From NCBI GenBank assembly GCA_002134785.1, contig MBQZ01000018.1:310001-374000 (forward strand): 64,000 nt of DNA, in the 5' to 3' direction. This DNA comes from Crenothrix sp. D3. GTDB taxonomy: Bacteria > Pseudomonadota > Gammaproteobacteria > Methylococcales > Methylomonadaceae. Made by a program: the position numbers and the translations under genes. The notes below the pieces were generated by a model. That model was not told where the DNA came from. It did no database searches and saw only the letters and a program-made list of their open reading frames with translations. Positions 26,118 through 34,513 of the stretch are shown piece by piece; the first letter of the stretch is position 1; every line of letters begins with the position of its first letter.

Positions 26118-27308
26118 ATGAACACAAAAAAAATTTTCTACTTCTTGGGAAATCATGCACATCATATAACGCACGCATTGCCTCTTTACAATAAATTAGG
26201 TGGAGAGTTTATTGTCTTATCAGAAGAAGCGAAGATTTTTTGTCAAGCTAAAGGTGTTAATGTGATAGCGATTGATAATTATCCAGGTCAACATCTTCAG
26301 TTCGATCTTGACAAAGTACAATGCACTATTGACTATTTGAATAACCATGGCGGTATTATTTTTTTTTATGATATATTTAATATAGTTCCAGAATTAACTA
26401 ATTTGAAAAAAATTATGTTATTTCATGGGAATAGCTTAAAAAAATATTACAATGGATGGGGGATTTCAATCATAACACCATGGTGGATTTCAATCATAAA
26501 GAATTTTGATTATATTACGACATTAACACCTATAAGAGAGAAAACATTAAGAGAAATTGGGGTTTCTGAAAATAAATTTATTAAAGTTGGCTTGACACGA
26601 TGGGATGACATAATAAAAAATAAGTCTATAATAAAAGATAAAGAATGTATTTATGAAAAAATAGGAATAAGTAATAAAAAAATAGTAACTTATATGCCAA
26701 CATGGTGTGGCTTAACTTCTGTAAAATTTACAGGTAAAGAAATATTAAAAAATATTTCGGATGATTATATATTACTATTTAGACCTCATCCATCGACTCC
26801 AGACTATATTATAAAAGATTACTTAAGTATTATTGAAAAAAAAGATAATATCCTTTACATTCCAGAAAATAAGTATCCAGACATCAGTATTAGGGATATT
26901 TATTTATTATCTGATATTTTTATTGCTGATGTGAGTAGTGTTTTAACCGATAGTATATTGACTGATAAGCCAATAATTTTAGCCCTTGATAATCAGGATA
27001 TTATTATTTTTGATGATGGCTTATATACCTTCTTTAAGTCTGTTTTAAAAAAAATAGTCTTTTTTGGTGGGCAGAATCCGTTTAAGCATAGGTTAATATC
27101 AGCTCGTTACACTCCTATAAAAGAAATTTTTGATGTAGTTGAAAAAGTAAATACAACAAATGCTTTTTTGATAAATGAAAAAATAGAAAAATCACTCAAT
27201 AATGGAATAGATACTGCCGCATGGACAAGCGTTAAGAACAGTTTTTTTTATGACGTGGAAGGTCGCTCAATAGAAAAACTGATAGACTTTGTTAAAAGTA
27301 TTTTGTAG
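26118..27308 (+). CDS. CDP-glycerol glycerophosphotransferase family protein (TagF-like)
   Basis: 396 residues, GT-B-like. The signature elements of the family are visible: LFHGNSLKKYYNGWG, YMPTWCG, LFRPHPSTPD and FIADVSSVLTDSIL. In Gram-positive bacteria such enzymes transfer glycerol-phosphate or ribitol-phosphate from CDP-alcohols to teichoic acids. In Gram-negative loci they add polyol-phosphates or act in capsule assembly. The sequence is strikingly A/T-rich and Lys/Asn/Ile-rich compared with its neighbours at 14.9-26 kb, suggesting acquisition. A cytidylyltransferase-like gene follows, fitting supply of a CDP-activated donor. Confidence 0.85.
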   Translation: MNTKKIFYFLGNHAHHITHALPLYNKLGGEFIVLSEEAKIFCQAKGVNVIAIDNYPGQHLQFDLDKVQCTIDYLNNHGGIIFFYDIFNIVPELTNLKKIMLFHGNSLKKYYNGWGISIITPWWISIIKNFDYITTLTPIREKTLREIGVSENKFIKVGLTRWDDIIKNKSIIKDKECIYEKIGISNKKIVTYMPTWCGLTSVKFTGKEILKNISDDYILLFRPHPSTPDYIIKDYLSIIEKKDNILYIPENKYPDISIRDIYLLSDIFIADVSSVLTDSILTDKPIILALDNQDIIIFDDGLYTFFKSVLKKIVFFGGQNPFKHRLISARYTPIKEIFDVVEKVNTTNAFLINEKIEKSLNNGIDTAAWTSVKNSFFYDVEGRSIEKLIDFVKSIL

Positions 27309-27327
27309 GTTAATCATTCAACAATAC

Positions 27328-27521
27328 TTCGGACAGTTTTAACTCTTTGAAAATAATATTTTTCTAGCAAATGCTGCCAAAAACCTATAGATTAAATTCT
27401 ATTATTTATCAATTGGTTAGCATTTTTTAAAACTCTCCATTTGACCTGAGTTTGATTTAATTCATGGTCAATCGTTGCAAGTCTTGCTGCTCGTGAGGTG
27501 GTTTTTTAAAAACTGTCCGAA
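27328..27521. mobile_element. Small inverted-repeat element between two EPS genes
   Basis: TTCGGACAGTTTT at 27328-27340 and AAAACTGTCCGAA at 27509-27521 are exact inverted repeats bounding 194 bases without an open frame. No exact target duplication abuts them. It is probably a decayed MITE or paired remnants of an insertion-sequence end. Confidence 0.55.
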
Positions 27522-27551
27522 CCATTGATTCAATAGAAAGGGCATATTAAA

Positions 27552-28307
27552 ATGAAAGTTATTATTTTAGCGGCAGGTATTGGGAAAAGATTAGATATTG
27601 ATGAAGAAGATAAGCCTCCAAAATGCTTATTGAAAGTAAAAAATAATGAAAGCGTGTTGGGTTTAACTTTAAAAAACATATTATTAAATGAAATAGAAAA
27701 GATTGTTATTGTAACGGGTTTTAAGCATGCATTAGTTGAAGAATACGTTCTTTCTCAGCATTTTGACAACGCCGATAAATTTGAATTTGTGTTTAATCCA
27801 GCTTTCAATGAAACAATAATACATTCAGTAAAACATGGATTTAGTAATATTTGTAAAGAGAAAGACAGACATGTATTGTTAATTAATGGCGATACTCTTT
27901 TTAGCAAACATACCTTTAAAAAAGCCTTCGAGATTTGCCGTAGAAACGATTCTTCTATAACGATATTTGGGTGTGTTACGCATGACATACACCAAGACGA
28001 TGTAAAGTTATTAACGCATAATAATCTTATTGATCAGGTCGGAAAAAATATAGAAATAGCTAACTCTGTTTCATCAGGGGCGATATTATTTTGTAATGCA
28101 GGATTAGATAAATATTTAGAAACTTTGGAAAGCGGTTTAATAAATAATTTTAGAACTCATCATCAAATCATAGAATTTATTCGACAGACAGGATATAAAG
28201 TTTACTTTAATGATAATGGTGTACGAGATTGGTTAGAAATAGATACTAAAGAAAATTTATTATTTGCTACTTTATCACCGTTACTCGATTATTCAGATAA
28301 TTTTTAA
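27552..28307 (+). CDS. Nucleotidyltransferase, LicC-like CTP:phosphoalcohol cytidylyltransferase
   Basis: 251 residues with the nucleotidyltransferase fold: LAAGIGKRL near the N-terminus, PPKCLLKV for the phosphate site, INGDTLF for the metal-binding Asp, and VRDWLEIDTKENL near the end. The last carries a second metal-binding Asp, as in LicC and sugar-phosphate nucleotidyltransferases. Next to a CDP-glycerol transferase-type gene, a role in making a CDP-activated alcohol such as phosphocholine or glycerol-phosphate is the best inference. A sugar-1-phosphate substrate is not excluded. AT-rich like its neighbours. Confidence 0.75.
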   Translation: MKVIILAAGIGKRLDIDEEDKPPKCLLKVKNNESVLGLTLKNILLNEIEKIVIVTGFKHALVEEYVLSQHFDNADKFEFVFNPAFNETIIHSVKHGFSNICKEKDRHVLLINGDTLFSKHTFKKAFEICRRNDSSITIFGCVTHDIHQDDVKLLTHNNLIDQVGKNIEIANSVSSGAILFCNAGLDKYLETLESGLINNFRTHHQIIEFIRQTGYKVYFNDNGVRDWLEIDTKENLLFATLSPLLDYSDNF

Positions 28308-28423
28308 AAAATTTGTCTAAAAGATAGAGCTTACGATCTTTAATTATGTAACAAGAAACAAAGTAGTAAGATAAATTTTATGACCTTATTGAATAACAAA
28401 TAATTTTCTTATCTAAACAAAAA

Positions 28424-29497
28424 ATGAAACCGCTATTTAAATGTGAATTAGACTATCTTCCTTCAAATCATTTATCACAGATATATACGGGATTTGAACA
28501 ATTAAAAAAAGCTGGAGTTATTGATCTTTCAATAAGATATACAGGTGAAAAAACAGGTGCAACAAAACCAGTATTAAAAGTCAAAATAAATAACAAATAT
28601 AAAGTTATCTATGATACATTGGACGGTTTGAATTGGATTAAAGGCTCGATTGAAGATAATTTAAATTATATAAAAACTCATTTAGATGCTGATTTTTATT
28701 TTAAGCGAAGCTACAGTAAAAATATTCTTAAATATTTTCCTTCTCATTGTAAAGTTTACCCTTTAGGATTGAATTATTATGTTGAATCTGAAGATTTTTA
28801 TTTTGTTGGGATAAAGGAATCAATTAAACATTATATTAAAGAAATTTATGTTATCACAAAAATTTTAAAAATAAATAAAAATTTTTATACGAATGATTTT
28901 GAGTTTTATCCTTTTGTTAGTAAAGAGACAAAAATATTATTTTTTACCAGATTATGGACTCCTGATGATATTATAGGCAAGCATTTTAAAAGCCAAATAG
29001 AAAGTATAAATGAAAATAGAGTCAGGTATATTAAGGCTTGTAAAAAAGAATTTGGGGATTGTTTCACGGGAGGGCTTGAAAATGATACTTATTCAAATCT
29101 CCACGCCAAAGGTTTAAATGCCGAAGATTTAATCGTTCCTTATTCCTTAACTAATAGAAAAACTTTTCTTAACACTATTAAAAATCATAATATTTGTATA
29201 ACAACAACTGGATTACATAATTCAATCGGTTGGAAGTTTGGAGAATATGTGGCAGCGTCTAGGGCTATAGTATCAGAGCCTCTAGCTTATGAATTACCAG
29301 GTGACTTTAAGAGTCCAAAAAATTATCTGGCTTTCAGTAATGAAGAAGAGTTAATAAGTAGAATTAATTTATTGCGGGAAAACAAAGACCTGCTTTTTGA
29401 AATAATGAAGAATAATTTTCATTATTATAATAATTATGTAAGACCTGATAAATTAGTATTAAATACTCTTTTAGCTATTTATATGCAATGCTATTAA
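28424..29497 (+). CDS. Glycosyltransferase-like protein of the EPS locus, family uncertain
   Basis: 357 residues, very rich in Lys, Asn, Tyr and Ile. It lacks transmembrane segments. The C-terminal part (ICITTTGLHNSIGWKFGEYVAASRAIVSEPLAYELPG) resembles the donor-binding half of GT-B glycosyltransferases, in which a glycine-containing loop precedes an E-rich segment. KILFFTRLWTPDDI is reminiscent of the inter-domain linker. The N-terminal half is not recognised. Its position and composition place it with the CDP-glycerol transferase and cytidylyltransferase genes as one acquired module. Confidence 0.55.
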   Translation: MKPLFKCELDYLPSNHLSQIYTGFEQLKKAGVIDLSIRYTGEKTGATKPVLKVKINNKYKVIYDTLDGLNWIKGSIEDNLNYIKTHLDADFYFKRSYSKNILKYFPSHCKVYPLGLNYYVESEDFYFVGIKESIKHYIKEIYVITKILKINKNFYTNDFEFYPFVSKETKILFFTRLWTPDDIIGKHFKSQIESINENRVRYIKACKKEFGDCFTGGLENDTYSNLHAKGLNAEDLIVPYSLTNRKTFLNTIKNHNICITTTGLHNSIGWKFGEYVAASRAIVSEPLAYELPGDFKSPKNYLAFSNEEELISRINLLRENKDLLFEIMKNNFHYYNNYVRPDKLVLNTLLAIYMQCY

Positions 29498-29614
29498 GTG
29501 GCTTTTATGATCGCACAGGACTTGATAATTAGCCGTACTTTTTGAAATATTTTAAAATCTTAATTTTTATTATTTTTTAGCATTGAAAATGCACAAAAAC
29601 TTAGTGTCGATTGT

Positions 29615-29620
29615 TATAAT
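29615..29620 (+). promoter_or_regulatory. Extended -10 promoter before galE
   Basis: TATAAT preceded by TGT gives an extended -10 (TGnTATAAT). It lies 22 bases upstream of the galE ATG at 29643, so galE and the genes after it may have an internal promoter. There is no clear -35. Confidence 0.5.
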
Positions 29621-29642
29621 CCACACAAAATTGGTTATATGA

Positions 29643-30671
29643 ATGAATATATTAATAACAGGCGGTGCTGGCTATATTGGCACACATACTTGCGTAGAAT
29701 TATTGGAAGCTGGACATGAAATTATTGTGGTTGATAACTTCAGTAATAGCCTGCCTGTCGCCTTGGAAAGAGTAGAAAAAATCACTGCAAAATCAGTGCT
29801 GGTTTATGAAGCTGATATTAGTGATAGTCAGAAAATGAGTGCTATTTTTTCAGCTCATGTGATAGATGCTGTGATTCATTTTGCAGGTTTTAAAGCGGTC
29901 GGCGAGTCAGTAAAAGAACCATTGAAATATTATGCCAACAATGTCAATGGAACTTTGGTGTTATTAGCAGAAATGCAGCGAGCGGGCGTTAAAACTCTGG
30001 TCTTTAGCTCATCAGCGACTGTATATGGGCTTCCTGAAACTCTACCAATAAAAGAAAGCTTTCCAACTTCAGCGACTAATCCGTACGGGCGCACCAAGCT
30101 GATGATTGAAGAGATTTTAAGCGACTTTTATTTGGCTGATGATTCATGGCGAATAGGGATTTTACGCTATTTCAACCCAGTAGGAGCGCATAAAAGCGGG
30201 CAAATTGGTGAATCACCAAATGATATTCCCAATAACCTGATGCCATTTATTTCTCAGATAGCCGTAGGAAAACGCGATAAACTGCGAGTGTTCGGAGGTG
30301 ATTATCCAACCCCTGATGGCACAGGGATAAGAGATTATATTCATGTGATTGATCTGGCAAAAGGGCATTTATCGGCTCTAAATCATTTGGCAGAGACTCA
30401 GCAAAAAGGCATGGGTGAATTACTAACCGTTAATTTAGGTACAGGTCAAGGTTATTCAGTGTTAGAGATGATAAAAGCTTTTGAAAAAGCCAGCGGCAAA
30501 ACCATTCCGTTTGAAATTGTGGCACGTCGTTCTGGTGATATTGCTGCCTGTTATTCGGATTCAAGCTATGCAAAACAAATGATGGGATGGAAACCTCTGT
30601 ATGGATTAGAAGATATGTGTAAAGATGCTTGGCATTGGCAAAAAAATAATCCAAATGGTTATGAAAAATAA
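29643..30671 (+). CDS. galE: UDP-glucose 4-epimerase
   Basis: 342 residues, the usual GalE length. The N-terminal NAD site is TGGAGYIGTH, the catalytic Ser/Thr lies in FSSSATVYG, and the Tyr-x3-Lys is in NPYGRTKLMIEE. LRYFNPVGAH and DYIHVIDLAKGH are typical substrate-site and C-terminal segments. It interconverts UDP-glucose and UDP-galactose (or the N-acetyl forms) and supplies donors to the EPS transferases. Confidence 0.96.
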   Translation: MNILITGGAGYIGTHTCVELLEAGHEIIVVDNFSNSLPVALERVEKITAKSVLVYEADISDSQKMSAIFSAHVIDAVIHFAGFKAVGESVKEPLKYYANNVNGTLVLLAEMQRAGVKTLVFSSSATVYGLPETLPIKESFPTSATNPYGRTKLMIEEILSDFYLADDSWRIGILRYFNPVGAHKSGQIGESPNDIPNNLMPFISQIAVGKRDKLRVFGGDYPTPDGTGIRDYIHVIDLAKGHLSALNHLAETQQKGMGELLTVNLGTGQGYSVLEMIKAFEKASGKTIPFEIVARRSGDIAACYSDSSYAKQMMGWKPLYGLEDMCKDAWHWQKNNPNGYEK

Positions 30672-30772
30672 ACACCTTACTGAGCTGAAAACTATTCATC
30701 GCAATTAGCATAAAATTTTTCAAAAAAAACAAAAAACAATCAAATTTTAAACATAATTAAGAGATTTTATTT

Positions 30773-32944
30773 ATGCTACTTGTTCAAACAAAACTGATAA
30801 CACATATCCTAGTCATCATAAGAGTTATGACGTTTCTTGCGCTGGGTGCATTTTTTTTCAGCCCATCCGCTAATGCTACGCTGAGAGATCAACAAAATGG
30901 CGACATTGCCAATCAATTTAACGCGTTAGTAAATCATGATATTGACTCCTTCAATGTAACTGTACACTTTGATTTTGATAAAGACACCATTAAACCCGAG
31001 GATTTGCCTTTACTGGATATGCTGGGTAAATTTTTTGAAAATAGCGGTTTAATTAATAGCCTTTATCTTACTGGACATACCGATCAATCTGGTACAGAAG
31101 CATACAATGACAACTTATCTCGACGTAGAGTCACCAGTTTACAAAGCTATTGGGAAAAACGTTACAATCTTGCTGGTTTGAATATTAAATTAGCTGCTTT
31201 GGGTGAACGGCATCCCTTATCTAAACAACCACCTGTGCAATTAAAAAATGCTATTGATCGTAGAGCTGAAATGACTCTGAAAATTTCTGCACACGACTAT
31301 GGCAATTCGGTTGACCTTGTAGAAAATGGCACCCATGTTTTGACAACCACAGAAGATAACACAGCTGTTATTTGGAATACTTTACAACAATGTCCAGCAC
31401 AACAATTATCAGGACATAAGCAGTTAATTACTGTCAGCCGTTTTTCTCAAAATAATCGCCTCGCTTTAACTGGTAGTTATGATGCCTCGATAATTTTGTG
31501 GGATACCGCTACAGGAAGCAAGCTACATACTTTGACCGGCCATACTGGAGCGATTACTGATATTCACTTTTATGGCATTGATGGGTTGCATGCAGTTTCT
31601 TCCAGTACCGATAAAACTTTAAAAATGTGGAACTTGGAAACTGGTTTGGTCGTTAACACTTTTATAGGCCACCAAGCTGCCGTAACTGCATCGGCTTTAT
31701 CCAATGATAAGCACATCATTTTTAGTGGCGATAAAGACGGAACCGCTATTATTTGGAATCCTGGCTCTGCACAAGTTTTATCTGCACTTAACAATGCCCA
31801 TCAAGGGCGGATTTTAGATGTCGATATTTCGCCTAATTCTAAAATTGCGTTAACAGTCGGGTCTGATAATTTGATTCATTTATGGGACATTGCCAGTAGC
31901 CGAAAACTCCGAACTCTTGCCATGACTCACTCTGAACCAGTTCACGCCTTATTCTCAGCAAATGGTCAATCAATTATTTCTGGTGATAGCACTGGAAAAA
32001 TCCATATTTGGTCAGCAGAAACAGGACTTTTAAAAAAGACAATTCAGGCTCATCAATCCGCAGTACACTCTTTGGCCATCGAGCCTAGCGGCAATTTTTT
32101 CATGAGTGGTGACAAAAGCCATACGGCCAAATTATGGGATGCCAATCAATTAACGCTTTATAAAACAATTACGCCTGAAAAAAAGGCCACTATTCCGTTC
32201 AAAGGCAAAAAATCTGGCGAAATCTGGCTACACCCCAAATCAGGAATTAGTTTTTCTTGGATTCCTGAAGGGTGTTTTTTTATCGGTTGCGCGGCTAATG
32301 ACAGTAATTGTAATTACGACAGAAAGCAAGGCAAACAAATCTGTGTCGATGGTTTTTGGTTGGCTACTTATGAAGTCAATCAAAAGCAGTGGCAGCAACT
32401 CATGGGAACGAATCCCTCTTATTTCCCTAATGGTGATTTATTGCCAGTCGAACAAATTTCTTGGGATGATTCTAGCGAGTTTGTTTGTAAGCTCAATAGC
32501 TTAGGAAAAAATCAGTTTCGCTTACCGACTGAAGCAGAATGGGAATACGCTTGTCGCGGGGAAAACTTCCAAGGCGATAATTTGACCGCAAATAAAATTG
32601 CCGATGAAGAAAACTTTGAGCCTACCGATAAAACTATCCCAGTGAATGAAACAGAGGCGAATAATTTTGGCTTGTATGGTATGAATGATAACGTTTGGGA
32701 ATGGGTAGCGGATATTTATCAAGACAAGGGCTACGCACCTTTGCAATTTAGAAACCCTATTTATACTGGAGGTTTACCTTACCGTTATAGCACTAGCAGT
32801 GTCACACAACGCGGTCAACGCGGCGGAAACTGGTCAAAATCAGCCAGCCGCACTACTTGCAGTTTTCGAGGTTTTGATGATCATGGCTTTAAAAGCTTTT
32901 TTCTGGGGCTAAGGCCTGTAATGATTCCTTTGATAAAAGAATAA
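30773..32944 (+). CDS. OmpA-domain / WD40-repeat / formylglycine-enzyme-like fusion protein
   Basis: 723 residues. An N-terminal hydrophobic signal segment ends at about PSANA (residue 35). An OmpA-type peptidoglycan-binding domain covers roughly 60-170 (VHFDFDKDTIKPEDL, LTGHTDQSGTEAYN, NLSRRRVTSL). About six to seven WD40 repeats follow, with SGHKQLITVS, TGHTGAIT and IGHQAAVTAS marking blade boundaries (about 175-460). A FGE/SUMF1-type domain closes the protein (about 485-720: WIPEGCFFIGC, RLPTEAEWEYAC, NVWEWVAD, RGGNWSKSASRTTC, LGLRPVM). The catalytic-site region lacks the usual paired cysteines. It is probably periplasmic, anchored to peptidoglycan, with the beta-propeller as an interaction platform. 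Its place between galE and the initiating transferase suggests a role in envelope-linked export. Confidence 0.85.
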   Translation: MLLVQTKLITHILVIIRVMTFLALGAFFFSPSANATLRDQQNGDIANQFNALVNHDIDSFNVTVHFDFDKDTIKPEDLPLLDMLGKFFENSGLINSLYLTGHTDQSGTEAYNDNLSRRRVTSLQSYWEKRYNLAGLNIKLAALGERHPLSKQPPVQLKNAIDRRAEMTLKISAHDYGNSVDLVENGTHVLTTTEDNTAVIWNTLQQCPAQQLSGHKQLITVSRFSQNNRLALTGSYDASIILWDTATGSKLHTLTGHTGAITDIHFYGIDGLHAVSSSTDKTLKMWNLETGLVVNTFIGHQAAVTASALSNDKHIIFSGDKDGTAIIWNPGSAQVLSALNNAHQGRILDVDISPNSKIALTVGSDNLIHLWDIASSRKLRTLAMTHSEPVHALFSANGQSIISGDSTGKIHIWSAETGLLKKTIQAHQSAVHSLAIEPSGNFFMSGDKSHTAKLWDANQLTLYKTITPEKKATIPFKGKKSGEIWLHPKSGISFSWIPEGCFFIGCAANDSNCNYDRKQGKQICVDGFWLATYEVNQKQWQQLMGTNPSYFPNGDLLPVEQISWDDSSEFVCKLNSLGKNQFRLPTEAEWEYACRGENFQGDNLTANKIADEENFEPTDKTIPVNETEANNFGLYGMNDNVWEWVADIYQDKGYAPLQFRNPIYTGGLPYRYSTSSVTQRGQRGGNWSKSASRTTCSFRGFDDHGFKSFFLGLRPVMIPLIKE

Positions 32945-32949
32945 TATCA

Positions 32950-34338
32950 ATGAATACGACAACCCTTGTTAATCTTGCCAATTTTTGGTTAAATCCAATC
33001 ATTGCGACTGGGTTCTATATTTTTTTAATGCTGCTGAGTGGGCATACAATAACAACAGTGACAGCAGTTACACCTGCCTTTATTATTGTGCTGACCTTAG
33101 TATTATTACGCGACAATGTGTTAGGCACTTCAGTTTTTGATATTGTTTCCACTAAAAAAAGTAATACTTTATTACCATTAAGTGCTTTATGCGGAGCAGT
33201 GCTGCTTTTGGATTTATTGACGAATAATGAATTCCGAGTGTCTAAAAATGTCACACTCATGTGGATTTTGGGATTACCGATTATTACTGTTGTCTGTCAT
33301 TTATCGGTTAGCTATTTTTTGCGTAAGCGTTACAAAGGTGAGAAGGATAACTCATTACCCAGAGCTGCCATTATCGGGGGGAATCATGTAGGTAACCGTC
33401 TTTCTAGGGAATTGCAAAACAATCCGTTAATGGGAAAACGGTTCGTTGGCTTTTTTGATGATCGTCCGATAGAACGCCTAGATAATATTGCTGCTGAGCG
33501 ATTGTTAGGCACTGCCAAAGATGCGGTTAGATATGCTCGAGAAGGCAAGATTGATGTTGTGTATATTGCCTTACCTATTGCTGCCCAAGTCCGTATTTTT
33601 GATCTCATTGAGGCACTGCAAGATACCACTGTTTCTATTTATTTTTTACCCGACATTCAGATTTTTGATTTGATTGAAGCGCGTTTTGATACACTTAATG
33701 GAATTCCAATTGTGGCATTATGTCAAACTCCTTTTTATGGCTTAAATGCAATTAAAAAGTGGCTAACTGACATAGTCTTGTCCGTTATAGCGTTAGTTGT
33801 GTTATCTCCACTCATGCTAGCAGTGGTTATTGCTATAAAACTAACTTCACCCGGTCCCATTATTTTTACCCAGCAACGCTATGGCTTGGGGGGGGATATC
33901 ATCAATGTCTATAAATTTCGCTCCATGTATTTTAGACCAGATGAAGATAAAACCACAGTTAAACAAGCAACTAAAGATGACCCTCGTACTACACCAATAG
34001 GCAGAATTTTGCGCCGCTCCTCAATAGATGAATTGCCGCAATTGTTTAATGTCTTAAAAGGCGATATGAGCTTGATTGGTCCTAGACCACATGCAGTGGC
34101 TCATAATGAAGAATATCGTAAAAAAATTAAAGGTTATATGCTTCGGCATAAAACCAAGCCTGGAATTAGCGGCTGGGCACAGGTTAACGGTCTTCGTGGC
34201 GAAATTAGAAATGATGCTGACATTCAGGATCGTATAGATTATGACTTAGATTATTTGCGTTGCTGGTCTTTGTCTTTTGATTTTTGGATTATGTTTAGAA
34301 CACTTTGGGTCATTATTGTTGGCAATAATGCCTACTAA
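32950..34338 (+). CDS. Undecaprenyl-phosphate sugar phosphotransferase (WcaJ/PssY type)
   Basis: 462 residues. The N-terminal half has several membrane segments and a Rossmann-like CoA-binding-type domain (AIIGGNHVGNRLSREL, FVGFFDDRP). The C-terminal catalytic domain has a membrane helix (LTDIVLSVIALVVLSPLMLAVV) followed by VYKFRSMYF, RSSIDELPQLFNVLKGDMSLIGPRP and KPGISGWAQVNG. It transfers a sugar-1-phosphate, often glucose or galactose, to undecaprenyl phosphate and so starts the repeat unit. It is the last gene of the cluster and is followed by a strong terminator. Confidence 0.95.
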   Translation: MNTTTLVNLANFWLNPIIATGFYIFLMLLSGHTITTVTAVTPAFIIVLTLVLLRDNVLGTSVFDIVSTKKSNTLLPLSALCGAVLLLDLLTNNEFRVSKNVTLMWILGLPIITVVCHLSVSYFLRKRYKGEKDNSLPRAAIIGGNHVGNRLSRELQNNPLMGKRFVGFFDDRPIERLDNIAAERLLGTAKDAVRYAREGKIDVVYIALPIAAQVRIFDLIEALQDTTVSIYFLPDIQIFDLIEARFDTLNGIPIVALCQTPFYGLNAIKKWLTDIVLSVIALVVLSPLMLAVVIAIKLTSPGPIIFTQQRYGLGGDIINVYKFRSMYFRPDEDKTTVKQATKDDPRTTPIGRILRRSSIDELPQLFNVLKGDMSLIGPRPHAVAHNEEYRKKIKGYMLRHKTKPGISGWAQVNGLRGEIRNDADIQDRIDYDLDYLRCWSLSFDFWIMFRTLWVIIVGNNAY

Positions 34339-34358
34339 TTTATCGTAATTTTGAACTA

Positions 34359-34387
34359 GATACCTTTGCTAAGAAAGGTATCTTTTA
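34359..34387 (+). terminator. Rho-independent terminator of the EPS cluster
   Basis: GATACCTTT, a 6-base loop, AAAGGTATC (perfect 9-bp stem), followed by TTTTAG. It lies 21 bases after the last EPS gene. Confidence 0.85.
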
Positions 34388-34453
34388 GCCGTGTGAAGTA
34401 TAGCTTAAACAATGATCCTAAATTTGGGGTTTACTATAAACCTTTTTCGGGAA

Positions 34454-34465
34454 TGCGTAACATCA
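34454..34465. repeat. Isolated copy of a dispersed element end
   Basis: TGCGTAACATCA is identical to the right end of the element at 14254-14524. It lies between the EPS terminator and tex. No partner end is visible nearby. Confidence 0.55.
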
Positions 34466-34513
34466 TTTATTAGTTACAATAGCTCAACTTTCAACTGCCC
34501 AAAAAATAAAACG

